Source: Bacteroidales bacterium UBA4333 (GTDB taxonomy: Bacteria; Bacteroidota; Bacteroidia; Bacteroidales; Paludibacteraceae). Taken from it: a stretch of 64,000 bases of DNA. The translations under genes and the position numbers were made by a program. The notes under the pieces are model-generated. The model did not search any database. It saw only the letters and a list, made by a program, of their open reading frames with translations, and had not been told where the DNA came from. The stretch spans positions 1 through 64,000 of the forward strand of contig DGTP01000006.1 in the NCBI GenBank assembly GCA_002394335.1. The letters are read 5' to 3'. Numbering within the stretch: position 1 is the first letter of the stretch; the number at the start of each line of letters is the position of its first letter. Positions 24,628 to 34,222 of this stretch are shown here, one piece after another.

Positions 24628-26601
24628 ATGAGCAAAGGAAACATTGGAGTGACATCGGATAACATCTTCCCTGTCATTAAAAAATTTTTGTATTCAGATC
24701 ATGAAATCTTCTTACGTGAGTTGATTTCGAATGGAGTGGATGCCACCCAGAAACTAAAGACGCTTTCCTCAGTCGGCGAAGCCAAAGGTGATTTAGGGGA
24801 TCTGCGTGTACGGGTTAGCATCGACAAAAATAAAAAGACACTTACTGTCTCCGACCACGGTGTAGGAATGACAGCAGAAGAGGTTGACAAATACATCAAC
24901 CAGATTGCATTCTCCGGCGCAGAGGAGTTCGTACAGCAATACAAAGACAAGGCCGAAGCTATCATCGGACATTTTGGTCTCGGATTCTATTCTGCATTCA
25001 TGGTAGCCGACAAGGTAGAGATCTTCTCCCTGAGTTACAAAGAGGACGCTAAAGCTGTTCACTGGAGTTGTGACGGTAATCCTGAGTACACTATGGAGGA
25101 TACCATCAAAGCAGAGCGCGGAACAGACATCGTACTGCATCTGAATAACGAATTTCCCCAATATTTGGAAGAAGCCACCATCGAAGGACTTCTGAAGAAA
25201 TATTGCAAGTTCCTGCCGGTGGAGATTGCATTCGGCAAGAAAAAAGAGTGGAAAGACGGCAAGCAGGTAGAGTTGGACGAGGAGAATATCATCAATGACA
25301 TCAATCCTGCCTGGACCAAGAAACCAACGGAACTCAAAGATGAGGATTACGACAAATTCTACCACGAACTCTATCCGATGCAGATGGACGAGCCTCTCTT
25401 CCATATCCATCTTAACGTAGATTATCCGTTCCATCTGACCGGAATACTCTATTTCCCGAAGATCAAGAGCAATCTGGATGTCAAACGCAATAAGATACAA
25501 CTCTATTGCAACCAAGTTTATGTCACGGATGAGGTAGAGAACATCGTTCCTGAATACCTGACTCTCCTTCACGGTGTGATTGACAGTCCTGATATCCCGC
25601 TTAATGTCAGCCGCAGTTATCTGCAGTCGGACAATAACGTGAAGAAAATCTCAGGATATATCACCAAGAAAGTGGCTGACAAATTGGCAGAAATCTACAA
25701 GAACAACAAAGAGGATTTCATCAAGAAATGGGAAGACATCAAGATGTTCATTGAGTTTGGCATGCTCACCGACGAGAAGTTTTACGACAAAGCCGTTACT
25801 TTCGCGCTCTATAAAAACATTGCCGACGAGTATTACACCCTAAGCGAGTACAAAGACAAAATCAAGGAGACACAAACGGATAAGGATGGCAATCTGGTAA
25901 TTTTATATACAAACGATGCCGACGCACACTACACCTATATCGAGCGCGCTAAACAGAAAGGTTACGATGTATTGCTCATGGATGGTGAACTGGATATCCA
26001 TATCATGTCGCAAGCCGAGCAGAAAGCGATGAGCGAGTCCGAGGGAGGACAGATACGTTTCGTGCGCATCGACAGCGATACTATTGAGAACCTGATTCGC
26101 AAAGAGGAGACTGCCAATGATAACTTCTCCGATGAGCAGAAAGAAGGATTACGCAAGGCTTTTGAAAGCATTCTCCCTACTCCTGAAGCGAAACTCCGCT
26201 ACACAGTCACTTGCGAGGCTGCAGCAGCAGATGCACTGCCGGTATTCCTGACACAGAATGAGTTCATGCGCCGTATGAAAGAAATGGCAGCTCATCAGCA
26301 AGGAATGTCATTCTACGGTGAAATGCCGGATCAATACAACCTCGTGCTCAACACCTCACACCCGTTGATTCAAGAAATGATTAACAAAGAGACTTCAGAG
26401 CAAGTAGAAGAAAAGGTCGAAAAGAAAGCCGAGAAAGAAGGTGAAACTCCGACAAAAGAGACTATAATCAAAACCATCTATAAACTGGAAGGTGAAGACG
26501 AGCGGATAAAGCAATTGATCGACATAGCCCTTCTTGCATCCGGTCAACTGAAAGGCGAAGCACTCGCCAAGTTTGTAAATCGCTCGGTTGAATTGTTGTA
26601 A
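24628..26601 (+). CDS. htpG: Chaperone HtpG (Hsp90)
   Basis: 657 residues. The N-terminal ATPase domain holds FLRELISNGVDA (usually NASDA), VSDHGVGMT and GHFGLGFYSAFMVADKVEI. The middle domain follows (LYFPKIKSNLDVKRNKIQLYCNQVYVTD and NVSRSYLQSD), and the C-terminal dimerisation domain ends after a Lys/Glu-rich stretch (residues 590-620). The usual Asn-Ala-Ser-Asp is changed to Asn-Gly-Val-Asp, a variation common in this phylum. It ends 23 bp from the convergent DUF4861 gene. Confidence 0.95.
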   Translation: MSKGNIGVTSDNIFPVIKKFLYSDHEIFLRELISNGVDATQKLKTLSSVGEAKGDLGDLRVRVSIDKNKKTLTVSDHGVGMTAEEVDKYINQIAFSGAEEFVQQYKDKAEAIIGHFGLGFYSAFMVADKVEIFSLSYKEDAKAVHWSCDGNPEYTMEDTIKAERGTDIVLHLNNEFPQYLEEATIEGLLKKYCKFLPVEIAFGKKKEWKDGKQVELDEENIINDINPAWTKKPTELKDEDYDKFYHELYPMQMDEPLFHIHLNVDYPFHLTGILYFPKIKSNLDVKRNKIQLYCNQVYVTDEVENIVPEYLTLLHGVIDSPDIPLNVSRSYLQSDNNVKKISGYITKKVADKLAEIYKNNKEDFIKKWEDIKMFIEFGMLTDEKFYDKAVTFALYKNIADEYYTLSEYKDKIKETQTDKDGNLVILYTNDADAHYTYIERAKQKGYDVLLMDGELDIHIMSQAEQKAMSESEGGQIRFVRIDSDTIENLIRKEETANDNFSDEQKEGLRKAFESILPTPEAKLRYTVTCEAAAADALPVFLTQNEFMRRMKEMAAHQQGMSFYGEMPDQYNLVLNTSHPLIQEMINKETSEQVEEKVEKKAEKEGETPTKETIIKTIYKLEGEDERIKQLIDIALLASGQLKGEALAKFVNRSVELL

Positions 26602-26624
26602 GATTTCTTCTCAGGAGATAACAA

Positions 26625-27704
26625 CTATTTGAGTGTTTCCGCCCATTGGCGAAGATATTGAATCCACTCTGTTGCTGTCGTGGCAACAGGGTGTTTTTCT
26701 TTGGTAGCACCGCAGACGGTAAGATAGAAATGTGCGTGCCCCATTCTCATGGGCTTCTCTGTTATGGAAGAGGAAGGAATCGCGCCGATATTAGTGAGCA
26801 GGCAGAGATTGTTCTGTTTGTCACGTACAAGTTCGCCGGCATATTCCTTCGGAATGAAAACTCCCAAGCCAACTGTCTCTTTGGCATACTTGGTCGAATC
26901 GTTCACAGGCCAGTCTGTGCCCCAGGAGGCGAGGAGAACGCCATTCGGGAGAACGATAGAAATCGTATCTTTCCCACCTTTTGCAGGAATGGTTTGCACA
27001 CCGGTGCAGAGTCCTTCAATGGGTGCAGAGGCAAATACATCGCACCGCATGTCGCGGTGGCCGGCTCGAAGTGTATACTGCACGGAGAGATCCACCGGTT
27101 GATTAGTAGGTTCAATAGGTAAAGCTACCTGATTAGGGGTATCAGGATCTGAGCATGGTTGCCAGTCCTTAACCGCCACTTCGATAGTAGCACTGCTCCG
27201 TGTCTGCTTCACTATACGTTCGCTGCGCTCGCTCACAGGCTCAATGTGTACTTGCTTCTGTCCATTCCAGAACTTGACACTTCCCACCCCTACTGTTCCG
27301 CTGACACGCAGAATATCGTCTCCATAGCCGTCTGCTAGCAGACTGTCATTGGGATACCAATAAGATTGTGCCAATTCTAGCCGTGGCGTCCGCTTGCAAT
27401 ATACATCTATTGTCTGCTTCTTGTCAAAATAGATGCGATATGCCATCTTGTCGGACTCCACTGCTACACCGTGGTGATGAAGCGAATGATAAACATCCTC
27501 CTTCTCATCTGTAGAAGTCCACTCGGTAACGGGATAGCAATGGCGCATTTTATTCCCCTCATAGAGAACAGCATATCCCTCACGGACAGAATCTGCATCT
27601 GTACCGATTCGCCAGAAAGAAGTAACTACCCGCGGGGTACACCCCACAAGTAGCACAGACAGCCAAAAGCTGAAAAACAGAAACCGGTTACAAGCCCTTG
27701 ACAT
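26625..27704 (-). CDS. DUF4861 lipoprotein (pectin-associated)
   Basis: 359 residues with lipobox VLLVGC (Cys22). DUF4861 is found in Bacteroidota next to pectin and rhamnogalacturonan enzymes; its activity is not settled. Here it follows a GH28 gene with 17 bp overlap, and the two probably form one operon. The beta-rich body contains HHHGVAVESDKMAYRIYFDKKQTIDVY and a C-terminal MRMGHAHFYLTVCG. The arrangement supports a role in polygalacturonate breakdown. Confidence 0.8.
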   Translation of the reverse strand: MSRACNRFLFFSFWLSVLLVGCTPRVVTSFWRIGTDADSVREGYAVLYEGNKMRHCYPVTEWTSTDEKEDVYHSLHHHGVAVESDKMAYRIYFDKKQTIDVYCKRTPRLELAQSYWYPNDSLLADGYGDDILRVSGTVGVGSVKFWNGQKQVHIEPVSERSERIVKQTRSSATIEVAVKDWQPCSDPDTPNQVALPIEPTNQPVDLSVQYTLRAGHRDMRCDVFASAPIEGLCTGVQTIPAKGGKDTISIVLPNGVLLASWGTDWPVNDSTKYAKETVGLGVFIPKEYAGELVRDKQNNLCLLTNIGAIPSSSITEKPMRMGHAHFYLTVCGATKEKHPVATTATEWIQYLRQWAETLK

Positions 27705-29235
27705 TCGTTACAGTAGGAGCTAATACGAACTTCTCACCTTTGGTAGGAATAATGGTAACATTCTCTACGGTGAGTCCGTCGGTCTGGCGAAGCAATGCGC
27801 CTTCAGCGCCTTGCATGCGGATGTCCTTGAGATAGACATTCTGAATCTTCATCTCCGGCAGACCGTTGAAGTACATACAGCGTTTTACATTAGACGCCGT
27901 GCAGTTCTCAATATGGATATTCTTGAATTGCGGTGTCTCTTCGCTTGCAGCGGGTGCCTCTGCATTCATACGTGCAGCCAGTTCTTCTTCGGTTTCTTCG
28001 CCAGCGCCCTTACCTCCGTAGAAGAGGTCAAAAAGCAGTGCCTCGTTCGGGATATTACACATCTGTACATTATAGATATAGATATTTTCCACAACACCTC
28101 CGCGACCACGGGTAGACTTGAAGCGCAAACCTACATCGGTACCTATATAAAGGTTATTGGTCACTTGCACATTTTTAATACCGCCAGACATCTCCGATCC
28201 CACTACAAATCCGCCATGTCCATGATATACCACACACTGGTCAACCACCACATTCTCAGTAGGCACAGCACGATCACGACCGGGTTTGTTCTTACCGGAT
28301 TTCATGCAGATAGCATCATCCCCCACGTCAAACTGGCAGCGTTGAATCAGCACATTTTTACAGCTCTCTACATCCACACCGTCACCATTCTGGCTATACC
28401 ACGGATTGCGGACATTCAAATCCGAGAGAATCAAGTTCTCGCAAAGCATCGGATGAAGATTCCATGCCGGAGAGTTCTCAAAGGTAACACCTTCCAGAAG
28501 AATATTCTTGCAGCCCACAAAGTGAAGCATCACCGGACGCAGGAAAGATTTGATTCGCTCCCAGTCAGAAGAATTAGTGACTACCGGCACATTCTGATCT
28601 TCACAAAGCGTCTGTGCATAAACTGATGCTTCATCGGGATACCAGATGTTATTGACTACCAAGCCGCCTTTTTCCTTGATATGTTTTTTCCATTGAGTCT
28701 CAGCCATCTTGGATTTCTTTACCGGTCTCCACCAGTCGCCATTACCGTTAAAAACACCATAACCGGTGATGGCAATATTGGTCTGGTTGAAGGCGGAGAT
28801 AGGCGAGGTACACCGTTTGGTAGGAATTCCCTCGAACCATGTGTCATAAATCTGATACTGGCTCAAGTCATGCGTAAACATAATAAAACTATTACGCTCG
28901 GTATAGAGGCGTACATTCGACTTGAGAGCAATAGGTCCTGTGGTGTACAGACCTGCAGGTATCACTACCGTGCCACCGCCTTTGGCATGACACTCGTCAA
29001 TAGCTTTTTGGATGGCCGCCGTAGCGAGTTTCTGCCCTGTAGGATCAGCTCCATAATCTTTCACATTGTAGGTAGCCTTACTGAAAACCGGTACTTTAAC
29101 CTTCGGCATATCAAATGCCGCTGTGGCTGCAAGGGCATTGGCTTCTTTTTGCGTCATGTGCTGATAACAAGGCTTGGCTGCCATTATGGTCACTGATAGC
29201 AGGATTGCAGCGATGAGGGAAATAGTGTTCTTCAT
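27688..29235 (-). CDS. GH28 polygalacturonase-type glycoside hydrolase
   Basis: 515 residues with signal peptide (MKNTISLIAAILLSVTIMAA). The pectate-lyase-like beta-helix fold starts at YNVKDYGADPTGQKLATAAIQ. GH28 catalytic motifs are present: NGDGVDVESC, VGDDAICMKSGK (catalytic Asp pair), HGHGGFVVGSE and LRFKSTRGRGG (RIK position). It hydrolyses galacturonans, probably in the periplasm. ATG 29235 is chosen because the longer frame passes through the -7 box. DUF4861 overlaps its 3' end. Confidence 0.93.
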   Translation of the reverse strand: MKNTISLIAAILLSVTIMAAKPCYQHMTQKEANALAATAAFDMPKVKVPVFSKATYNVKDYGADPTGQKLATAAIQKAIDECHAKGGGTVVIPAGLYTTGPIALKSNVRLYTERNSFIMFTHDLSQYQIYDTWFEGIPTKRCTSPISAFNQTNIAITGYGVFNGNGDWWRPVKKSKMAETQWKKHIKEKGGLVVNNIWYPDEASVYAQTLCEDQNVPVVTNSSDWERIKSFLRPVMLHFVGCKNILLEGVTFENSPAWNLHPMLCENLILSDLNVRNPWYSQNGDGVDVESCKNVLIQRCQFDVGDDAICMKSGKNKPGRDRAVPTENVVVDQCVVYHGHGGFVVGSEMSGGIKNVQVTNNLYIGTDVGLRFKSTRGRGGVVENIYIYNVQMCNIPNEALLFDLFYGGKGAGEETEEELAARMNAEAPAASEETPQFKNIHIENCTASNVKRCMYFNGLPEMKIQNVYLKDIRMQGAEGALLRQTDGLTVENVTIIPTKGEKFVLAPTVTNVKGL

Positions 29236-29268
29236 AACTAATAAATATTTGATTATTCTATTTGTGTG

Positions 29269-29276
29269 CAAAGGTA
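29269..29276 (-). promoter_or_regulatory. -7 box upstream of GH28
   Basis: TACCTTTG on the minus strand, 33 bp before the ATG at 29235. No TTTG is found at the expected -33 distance, so the promoter is weaker or regulated. Confidence 0.5.
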
Positions 29277-29310
29277 CAACTTTTTTTGGAATTAGAGGTG
29301 GAGAATTTGA

Positions 29311-30060
29311 CTAATTGTGTGTAAAAACCTTTTCCGGATACGTAATTTGCTCCAAAAACAAGCCTTTGGCATCCGCCGAATGTCCGGCAGCCGTGCGCCG
29401 CTGCGCTTGAATAATTTCTTCGAACTGTTGCTTTGTGATCTTATGCCGTCCCACCTCAAAGAGTGTCCCGACGACAGCTCTCACCATATTGCGGAGAAAC
29501 CTGTCTGCTGTAATGGTGAAGTAGGCTTCTGTCTCATTTTCTACAGTCCAATAGGCCTCCTTGACATCACAGATCGTGGTCTTGACATCCGTATGCACGC
29601 GGCAGAAGGATGCAAAATCCTGCCTACCGAGCAACATTGTTGCAGCATCATTCATCGCCTCAAAATCCAATCCGGGTGCCACGCGTGTTCTGATCTGAGA
29701 AGCAAAAGGTTGCTTGATTGTTGTAACATAATACCGGTACGTGCGAGCAAGGGCATCAAAACGGGCATGGGCATCCTCCTGCACCGGTCGGATAGAACGA
29801 ATAGCGATTGATTCGGGCAAGAGACTGTTAAGCCGAAGAACCAGATTTTCAGGGACACCTCCCTCTATGTCAGCATGAGCCACCATCATGCGGGCATGCA
29901 CCCCGGCATCCGTCCTGCCTGCAAAAGTGAGCGGGACTTCACGCCTTAGGATTGTTGACAGCGCTCCTTCCATCGTCTCCTGCACAGTGAGCGCATTAGG
30001 CTGCGACTGTGATCCGTGAAAATCAGTTCCTCTATATGCAAATTCCAAAAAATAGCGCAT
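29311..30060 (-). CDS. truA: tRNA pseudouridine synthase A
   Basis: 249 residues. It makes pseudouridine at positions 38-40 of tRNA. MRYFLEFAYRGTDFHGSQSQ, FAGRTDAGVHA with the catalytic Asp, and FLRNMVRAVVGTLFEVG are the family's motifs. ATG at 30060 overlaps the stop of the upstream flippase by one base (TGATG). Confidence 0.96.
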   Translation of the reverse strand: MRYFLEFAYRGTDFHGSQSQPNALTVQETMEGALSTILRREVPLTFAGRTDAGVHARMMVAHADIEGGVPENLVLRLNSLLPESIAIRSIRPVQEDAHARFDALARTYRYYVTTIKQPFASQIRTRVAPGLDFEAMNDAATMLLGRQDFASFCRVHTDVKTTICDVKEAYWTVENETEAYFTITADRFLRNMVRAVVGTLFEVGRHKITKQQFEEIIQAQRRTAAGHSADAKGLFLEQITYPEKVFTHN

Positions 30061-31559
30061 CACAACAATCGTTTTAAGATATAAGTATCCATGAACCGGT
30101 TAATCTCCGGGGATAATTTCCCACGATAAGCAATCCAAAGTCCGCCACCCAGCAACACTACTGTCCGCAGCAGACTATCCACCCACACATTAACAGCCGG
30201 TATATAGCAATTCCATAATGTGTTCAATCCAAAAATGACTGTTAGAAGCAACAATGTATATCCCCACTGGCGATTAACAATCTTCAACCGGCATAGCGGC
30301 ACCAAAGCAGCCACTGTCAAAATACCGTACAGGGCATAGGAAATCAGATTACTCAGCGCTGCGCCATTGATACCATAAAGTGGTATCAGAAGATTATTGA
30401 GTAAGAGCGCACTTCCTGTCAATATCAGCGACAACAGGAGGCTGAAAGCATAATACCGCGAATAATTCAAAGCCGTCAGGCAAATAGTAAAGGTGGCTAA
30501 AATCAATTGGCTCACCCCCAAGAGCAGCACTACATATCGTGCCACAGCATATGTCTGTCCATTAGGCAAGACTGTAAAAATCAAATCTATATTGACCCAT
30601 ATTGCCAATAATATAAATCCTCCGACCAGCAACATGGTACCCGTCACCTGCTGTATCAGACGGGAACACTCGTCCCTATTCTGCTCCTTGATAGCTTTCG
30701 CCAACTGGGGAGAAGCGATGGCGGTTAGAGACCTATAGGGGACTCCCACCAGTGCTGCCATATAAGTGGCGATGGCAAATACACCGGTATAGTCTAACCC
30801 CATCTTGGCGGTGATAAAGAAAGAAGACAACAATGGCGCAACTGTAGTAGCCAAAGCTGAGACAATCAGAAACCCGGTGTAGGTCAGATACCTGCGTACC
30901 AGAACCTTATTGTCCTTCAGAAACTGCCAGTCCACTTGCCACGAAATCTTCCTTAACGAGATAAGATAGGCAAGATTGATGAATGCAGCAAAAGCGTAAT
31001 TGATACATATGCCTACGACCAAGCCATCTAAAGACAACACACGGAAGGCATACAACAGATACACCACAAGCAATCCCACCCTTACGTACAACTCGCGAAC
31101 CGCCTTAGGCACCACGATCTGCATCAGCACATTGGCGTTGGTCTCAAACACCAATTGGTACAACATAAAGAAGGCAAGCGGAATCACATAATAGTAATAA
31201 TCCACAAACAGCGGCGATTTCTCGCCGAACCACGCTGCCAAAGGCACATGACACACACAGTAGAGGATTCCGAAAATCACAAAACCTATCAACGGCACTG
31301 CCACCGTCCAGAAGAAGAACCCGTGTGTCTCATCCTCTTTCTCATGAAAATAGGGATAGAAACGAATAATCGAACTGGTCGTTCCCAACTGAGCCAGTCC
31401 GATAAAAAGCGTTGCGGCATCTATAAGCACTCGTGCCAACCCGATTTCCTCTGTTGTGAGGAAACGGGTCAGAACGAAAAACGTAGTAACGAAACCCACC
31501 CCTATTCCGAGATAGGTAACAATTGTTCCACGGACAGATTGCTTAGCGATGACACCCAT
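30060..31559 (-). CDS. Polysaccharide flippase (Wzx-like, MOP superfamily)
   Basis: 499 residues with 12-14 membrane helices. MGVIAKQSVRGTIVTYLGIGVGF and the RFLTTEEIGLARVLIDAATLF segment are typical of lipid-linked oligosaccharide flippases. No glycosyltransferases adjoin it, so the glycan is unknown. It is one of two flippases on this strand (the other is at 34.9 kb), not close in sequence. Confidence 0.85.
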   Translation of the reverse strand: MGVIAKQSVRGTIVTYLGIGVGFVTTFFVLTRFLTTEEIGLARVLIDAATLFIGLAQLGTTSSIIRFYPYFHEKEDETHGFFFWTVAVPLIGFVIFGILYCVCHVPLAAWFGEKSPLFVDYYYYVIPLAFFMLYQLVFETNANVLMQIVVPKAVRELYVRVGLLVVYLLYAFRVLSLDGLVVGICINYAFAAFINLAYLISLRKISWQVDWQFLKDNKVLVRRYLTYTGFLIVSALATTVAPLLSSFFITAKMGLDYTGVFAIATYMAALVGVPYRSLTAIASPQLAKAIKEQNRDECSRLIQQVTGTMLLVGGFILLAIWVNIDLIFTVLPNGQTYAVARYVVLLLGVSQLILATFTICLTALNYSRYYAFSLLLSLILTGSALLLNNLLIPLYGINGAALSNLISYALYGILTVAALVPLCRLKIVNRQWGYTLLLLTVIFGLNTLWNCYIPAVNVWVDSLLRTVVLLGGGLWIAYRGKLSPEINRFMDTYILKRLL

Positions 31560-31576
31560 AAGAACTTAAATGCCTG

Positions 31577-32272
31577 CTATTTGATCTCAAGCAATTCGAC
31601 ATCAAAAACAAGGGTCGAATAAGGAGGAATATGTTCCCCTGCGCCACGCTCTCCGTAGCCCAACTCATAGGGAATGAAGAGGCGGAACTTCTCACCGGCC
31701 TGCATCAGTTTCAAACCTTCCGTCCAGCCTTTGATTACTTTATTCAAATCAAAGGTTATAGGCTCGTTACGCTGATAAGAACTGTCAAAGATCTTTCCGT
31801 CCAACAACTTGCCTTCATAATGAACAGTCACCTTGGAGGTGTCCGCAGGATGAACCGGATTCTTGCTCTTGACTCCTTTGAGCACCTCATATTGCAGACC
31901 GCTCGCGGTGGTCTTGACACCTTTGCGCTTGCCGTTCTTCTCCAGAAAAGCGCGCTCTTCCGACTGCTTGCGCTCCGTGAACTTCTTCTCTTGGATAGCA
32001 AACTGGGATTGCAGATAGTCCATCAACTCCGGCTCAGACATCACTGTATCAGCATTCAGACCATCAATCGTTCCCTGCTTAACGAGATCTACATTCAGTT
32101 TGACATCCGGCATCACCTCGTTTTCAGTTGTGATAGACTGACGCATCCGCATGCCGTTAAGCATGCCAATGAAATAGTTCAGCGAATCGGCTTGCGTAGC
32201 CAAGGCAGGTGTTGCCGCTTGAAGCGACAAACCTGCCATAACTACAAGAATGGATAAAAGAATCTTCTTCAT
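31577..32272 (-). CDS. FKBP-type peptidyl-prolyl isomerase, exported
   Basis: 231 residues. Signal peptide (MKKILLSILVVMAGLSLQA), an N-terminal helical dimerisation domain (DSLNYFIGMLNGMRMRQ), then an FKBP domain with VTVHYEGKLLDGKIFDSSYQRNEP, VIKGWTEGLKLMQAGEKFRLFIPYELGYGERGAG and TLVFDVELLEI. It lacks a lipobox. Third of three FKBP genes in a row; it overlaps the preceding one by 1 bp (TAATG). Confidence 0.92.
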   Translation of the reverse strand: MKKILLSILVVMAGLSLQAATPALATQADSLNYFIGMLNGMRMRQSITTENEVMPDVKLNVDLVKQGTIDGLNADTVMSEPELMDYLQSQFAIQEKKFTERKQSEERAFLEKNGKRKGVKTTASGLQYEVLKGVKSKNPVHPADTSKVTVHYEGKLLDGKIFDSSYQRNEPITFDLNKVIKGWTEGLKLMQAGEKFRLFIPYELGYGERGAGEHIPPYSTLVFDVELLEIK

Positions 32273-33555
32273 TATTGTACCATTTGAATGTCAGCTTGGG
32301 GAGCCTCTGCTTTAGCTTTGATAACTTTAAGCAGTTCTACCTTGAAAATCAGAGTTGAGAAAGGCTCAATTGCACCCTGTGAGCCACGCTCTCCATAACC
32401 TAAGTTATAAGGAATATACAACTCATATTCTGCACCCTCGCTCATCAGCTGCAGACCTTCGATCCAGCCCGGGATGACATTACCCAATGGGAAAGAGATA
32501 GGCTCGCCACGTTTGTACGAACTGTCAAAGACCGTATCATTGATGAGTTTGCCTTCATAATGTACCTGCACGGTATCAACCACCTCCGGTTTAACTCCTG
32601 TTCCCTCTTTCACTACCTTGTACTGCAACCCGCTCGCGGTCGTCTTAACACCTTCCTTCTTGGCATTAGCCTCCAGCCATTGGGTGTTCTCTTTCTTCCA
32701 CTCACCATATTGTTTGTTGAGGCTCAGATTATGGATATATTCATCTGCCTCTTCGTAAGACATCATATCTTCATATTCGTTGAGGCCGTTTATCATTCCC
32801 TGGAACAAGATATCGAACTTAACCTCTGTGTTATCCAGATCTTGGAAACCAAGACTGTCCTTCTCCAGCTTAAGAATCGACATACCAAGTTGACGACCTC
32901 CGAGATAGGTAGCAGGGCTATATACCTTGGTCTTCAAACCTTTGTTGATTGCTTTGACCAGAACGGCAAGTTGCTCTTCCTCAGGAGTGATAGTATCACC
33001 CTGAGCCAGCTGGGTCTTCAACTGCTGTGCGTTCAGCGCACCGAAGATATAGTTGATTGAATCAAAGAAGTTTACCAACTCCACCTCAGCTTTATGCTCC
33101 GGACAAGAACCTTTCTTAGCCTCATACTCAATGCCCTGAGGTGTTTCCGACTGCATGGATTTCATGAAGAAACCCATCATCTCTGATTCAGGAACGGTGG
33201 TTGTGTCACCCTCCCATGTATTGACCAAGCCTTGGAAGAACATATCTCCGTTAAAGGTAATATCGGCTCTGCCTGCCATTCCACTCTCTACAAACTCAAC
33301 GGCACTAATACCGATCTGAGTTCCGATCAACTCCGTTTGGGGCATATTTTCCCACTCTCCGTTATGACCGGCTTTGACGGCATCCAAAAACTCTTTGATT
33401 CCCTCTTCCGTACTATCCTGACAATTCGAGGAGAAAAGTACACCCAAGGCATAGTTGATTGAGTCGGCTTCTGACTCAAGAGTAATCGTTTTAGCTTTGT
33501 AGCCACAAGACATCATCGTCATCATAGCTACCAGAAGAATACTGATTTTTTTCAT
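32272..33555 (-). CDS. FKBP-type isomerase lipoprotein with doubled N-domain
   Basis: 427 residues. The ATG at 33555 gives MKKISILLVAMMTMMSC, a lipobox. Two N-terminal dimerisation-like units are visible, beginning EADSINYALGVL and FFDSINYIFGAL, before the FKBP domain (VQVHYEGKLINDTVFDSSYKRGEP, GYGERGSQGAIEPFSTLIF). FklB/FkpA proteins normally have one. A ten-T run just before the start codon is a possible slippage site. Role: folding of periplasmic or outer-membrane proteins. Confidence 0.88.
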   Translation of the reverse strand: MKKISILLVAMMTMMSCGYKAKTITLESEADSINYALGVLFSSNCQDSTEEGIKEFLDAVKAGHNGEWENMPQTELIGTQIGISAVEFVESGMAGRADITFNGDMFFQGLVNTWEGDTTTVPESEMMGFFMKSMQSETPQGIEYEAKKGSCPEHKAEVELVNFFDSINYIFGALNAQQLKTQLAQGDTITPEEEQLAVLVKAINKGLKTKVYSPATYLGGRQLGMSILKLEKDSLGFQDLDNTEVKFDILFQGMINGLNEYEDMMSYEEADEYIHNLSLNKQYGEWKKENTQWLEANAKKEGVKTTASGLQYKVVKEGTGVKPEVVDTVQVHYEGKLINDTVFDSSYKRGEPISFPLGNVIPGWIEGLQLMSEGAEYELYIPYNLGYGERGSQGAIEPFSTLIFKVELLKVIKAKAEAPQADIQMVQ

Positions 33556-33579
33556 CTTTTTTTTTTGTTTTATCAATGA

Positions 33580-34164
33580 TTATTCAATTCCTAATAACTC
33601 TACCGTGAAGATCAGGGCTGCATACGGAGGTATCGAGGCACCTGCTCCGCGCTCGCCGTAAGCTAACTGGTACGGGATGAAGAACTTGTATTTGGAGCCG
33701 ATAGACATGAGTTGCAGACCTTCGGTCCAACCCTTGATGACGCCGTTAAGCGGGAAAGTGATGGATTCGCCGCGTTTGTAACTGCTATCGAAGACGGTAC
33801 CGTCGATGAGGGTACCCTCGTAATGCACACGTACGGTGTCGGTGGCTTTGGGTTTCTGCCCCAGCGACGGCTCCAGGATCTCGTACTGCAGACCGCTCTC
33901 GGTCACTTTGACGCCTTCGCGCTTGGCGTTCTCGGCAAGGAATTTCTCGCCTTCGGCCTTGGCGGCTCCGGCAATCTTCTGCTCCAGCTCCTGGAAGAAA
34001 GAGTTCAATACCTGCTGTGCCTCCTGGTAGCTGATTTTCGGCTGCTGTTTGGTGAGCACGTCTTCAATACCGGCTGCGAGATCCTGATAGTTCAGGCTCT
34101 CCACACCGCTTGATGCTAAATTCTGACCCATCGAAAGGCCTAATGCATAACTGATTTTGTCCAT
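33580..34164 (-). CDS. FKBP-type isomerase without signal peptide
   Basis: 194 residues, beginning directly with MDKISYALGLSMGQNLASSG, so it is probably cytoplasmic. It has a single N-domain and the canonical FKBP domain (VRVHYEGTLIDGTVFDSSYKRGES, GYGERGAG analogue AYGERGAGASIPPYAAL). First of the three FKBP genes in transcription order, followed by the lipoprotein and the exported form. The set looks like duplication with change of location. Confidence 0.9.
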   Translation of the reverse strand: MDKISYALGLSMGQNLASSGVESLNYQDLAAGIEDVLTKQQPKISYQEAQQVLNSFFQELEQKIAGAAKAEGEKFLAENAKREGVKVTESGLQYEILEPSLGQKPKATDTVRVHYEGTLIDGTVFDSSYKRGESITFPLNGVIKGWTEGLQLMSIGSKYKFFIPYQLAYGERGAGASIPPYAALIFTVELLGIE

Positions 34165-34169
34165 AAAGT

Positions 34170-34222
34170 CATTTACTATTTTATCATTTACAATTTATTC
34201 ATTTATTTACTCATTTGGTTCA
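34170..34222 (-). repeat. AAATGA-type repeats spanning the ribE stop codon
   Basis: Reading the minus strand, the last codons of ribE and the spacer are built from repeated AAATGA / GTAAATGA words. The stop codon falls inside them, so the C-terminal MNQMSK of the protein is repeat-derived. Confidence 0.5.
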
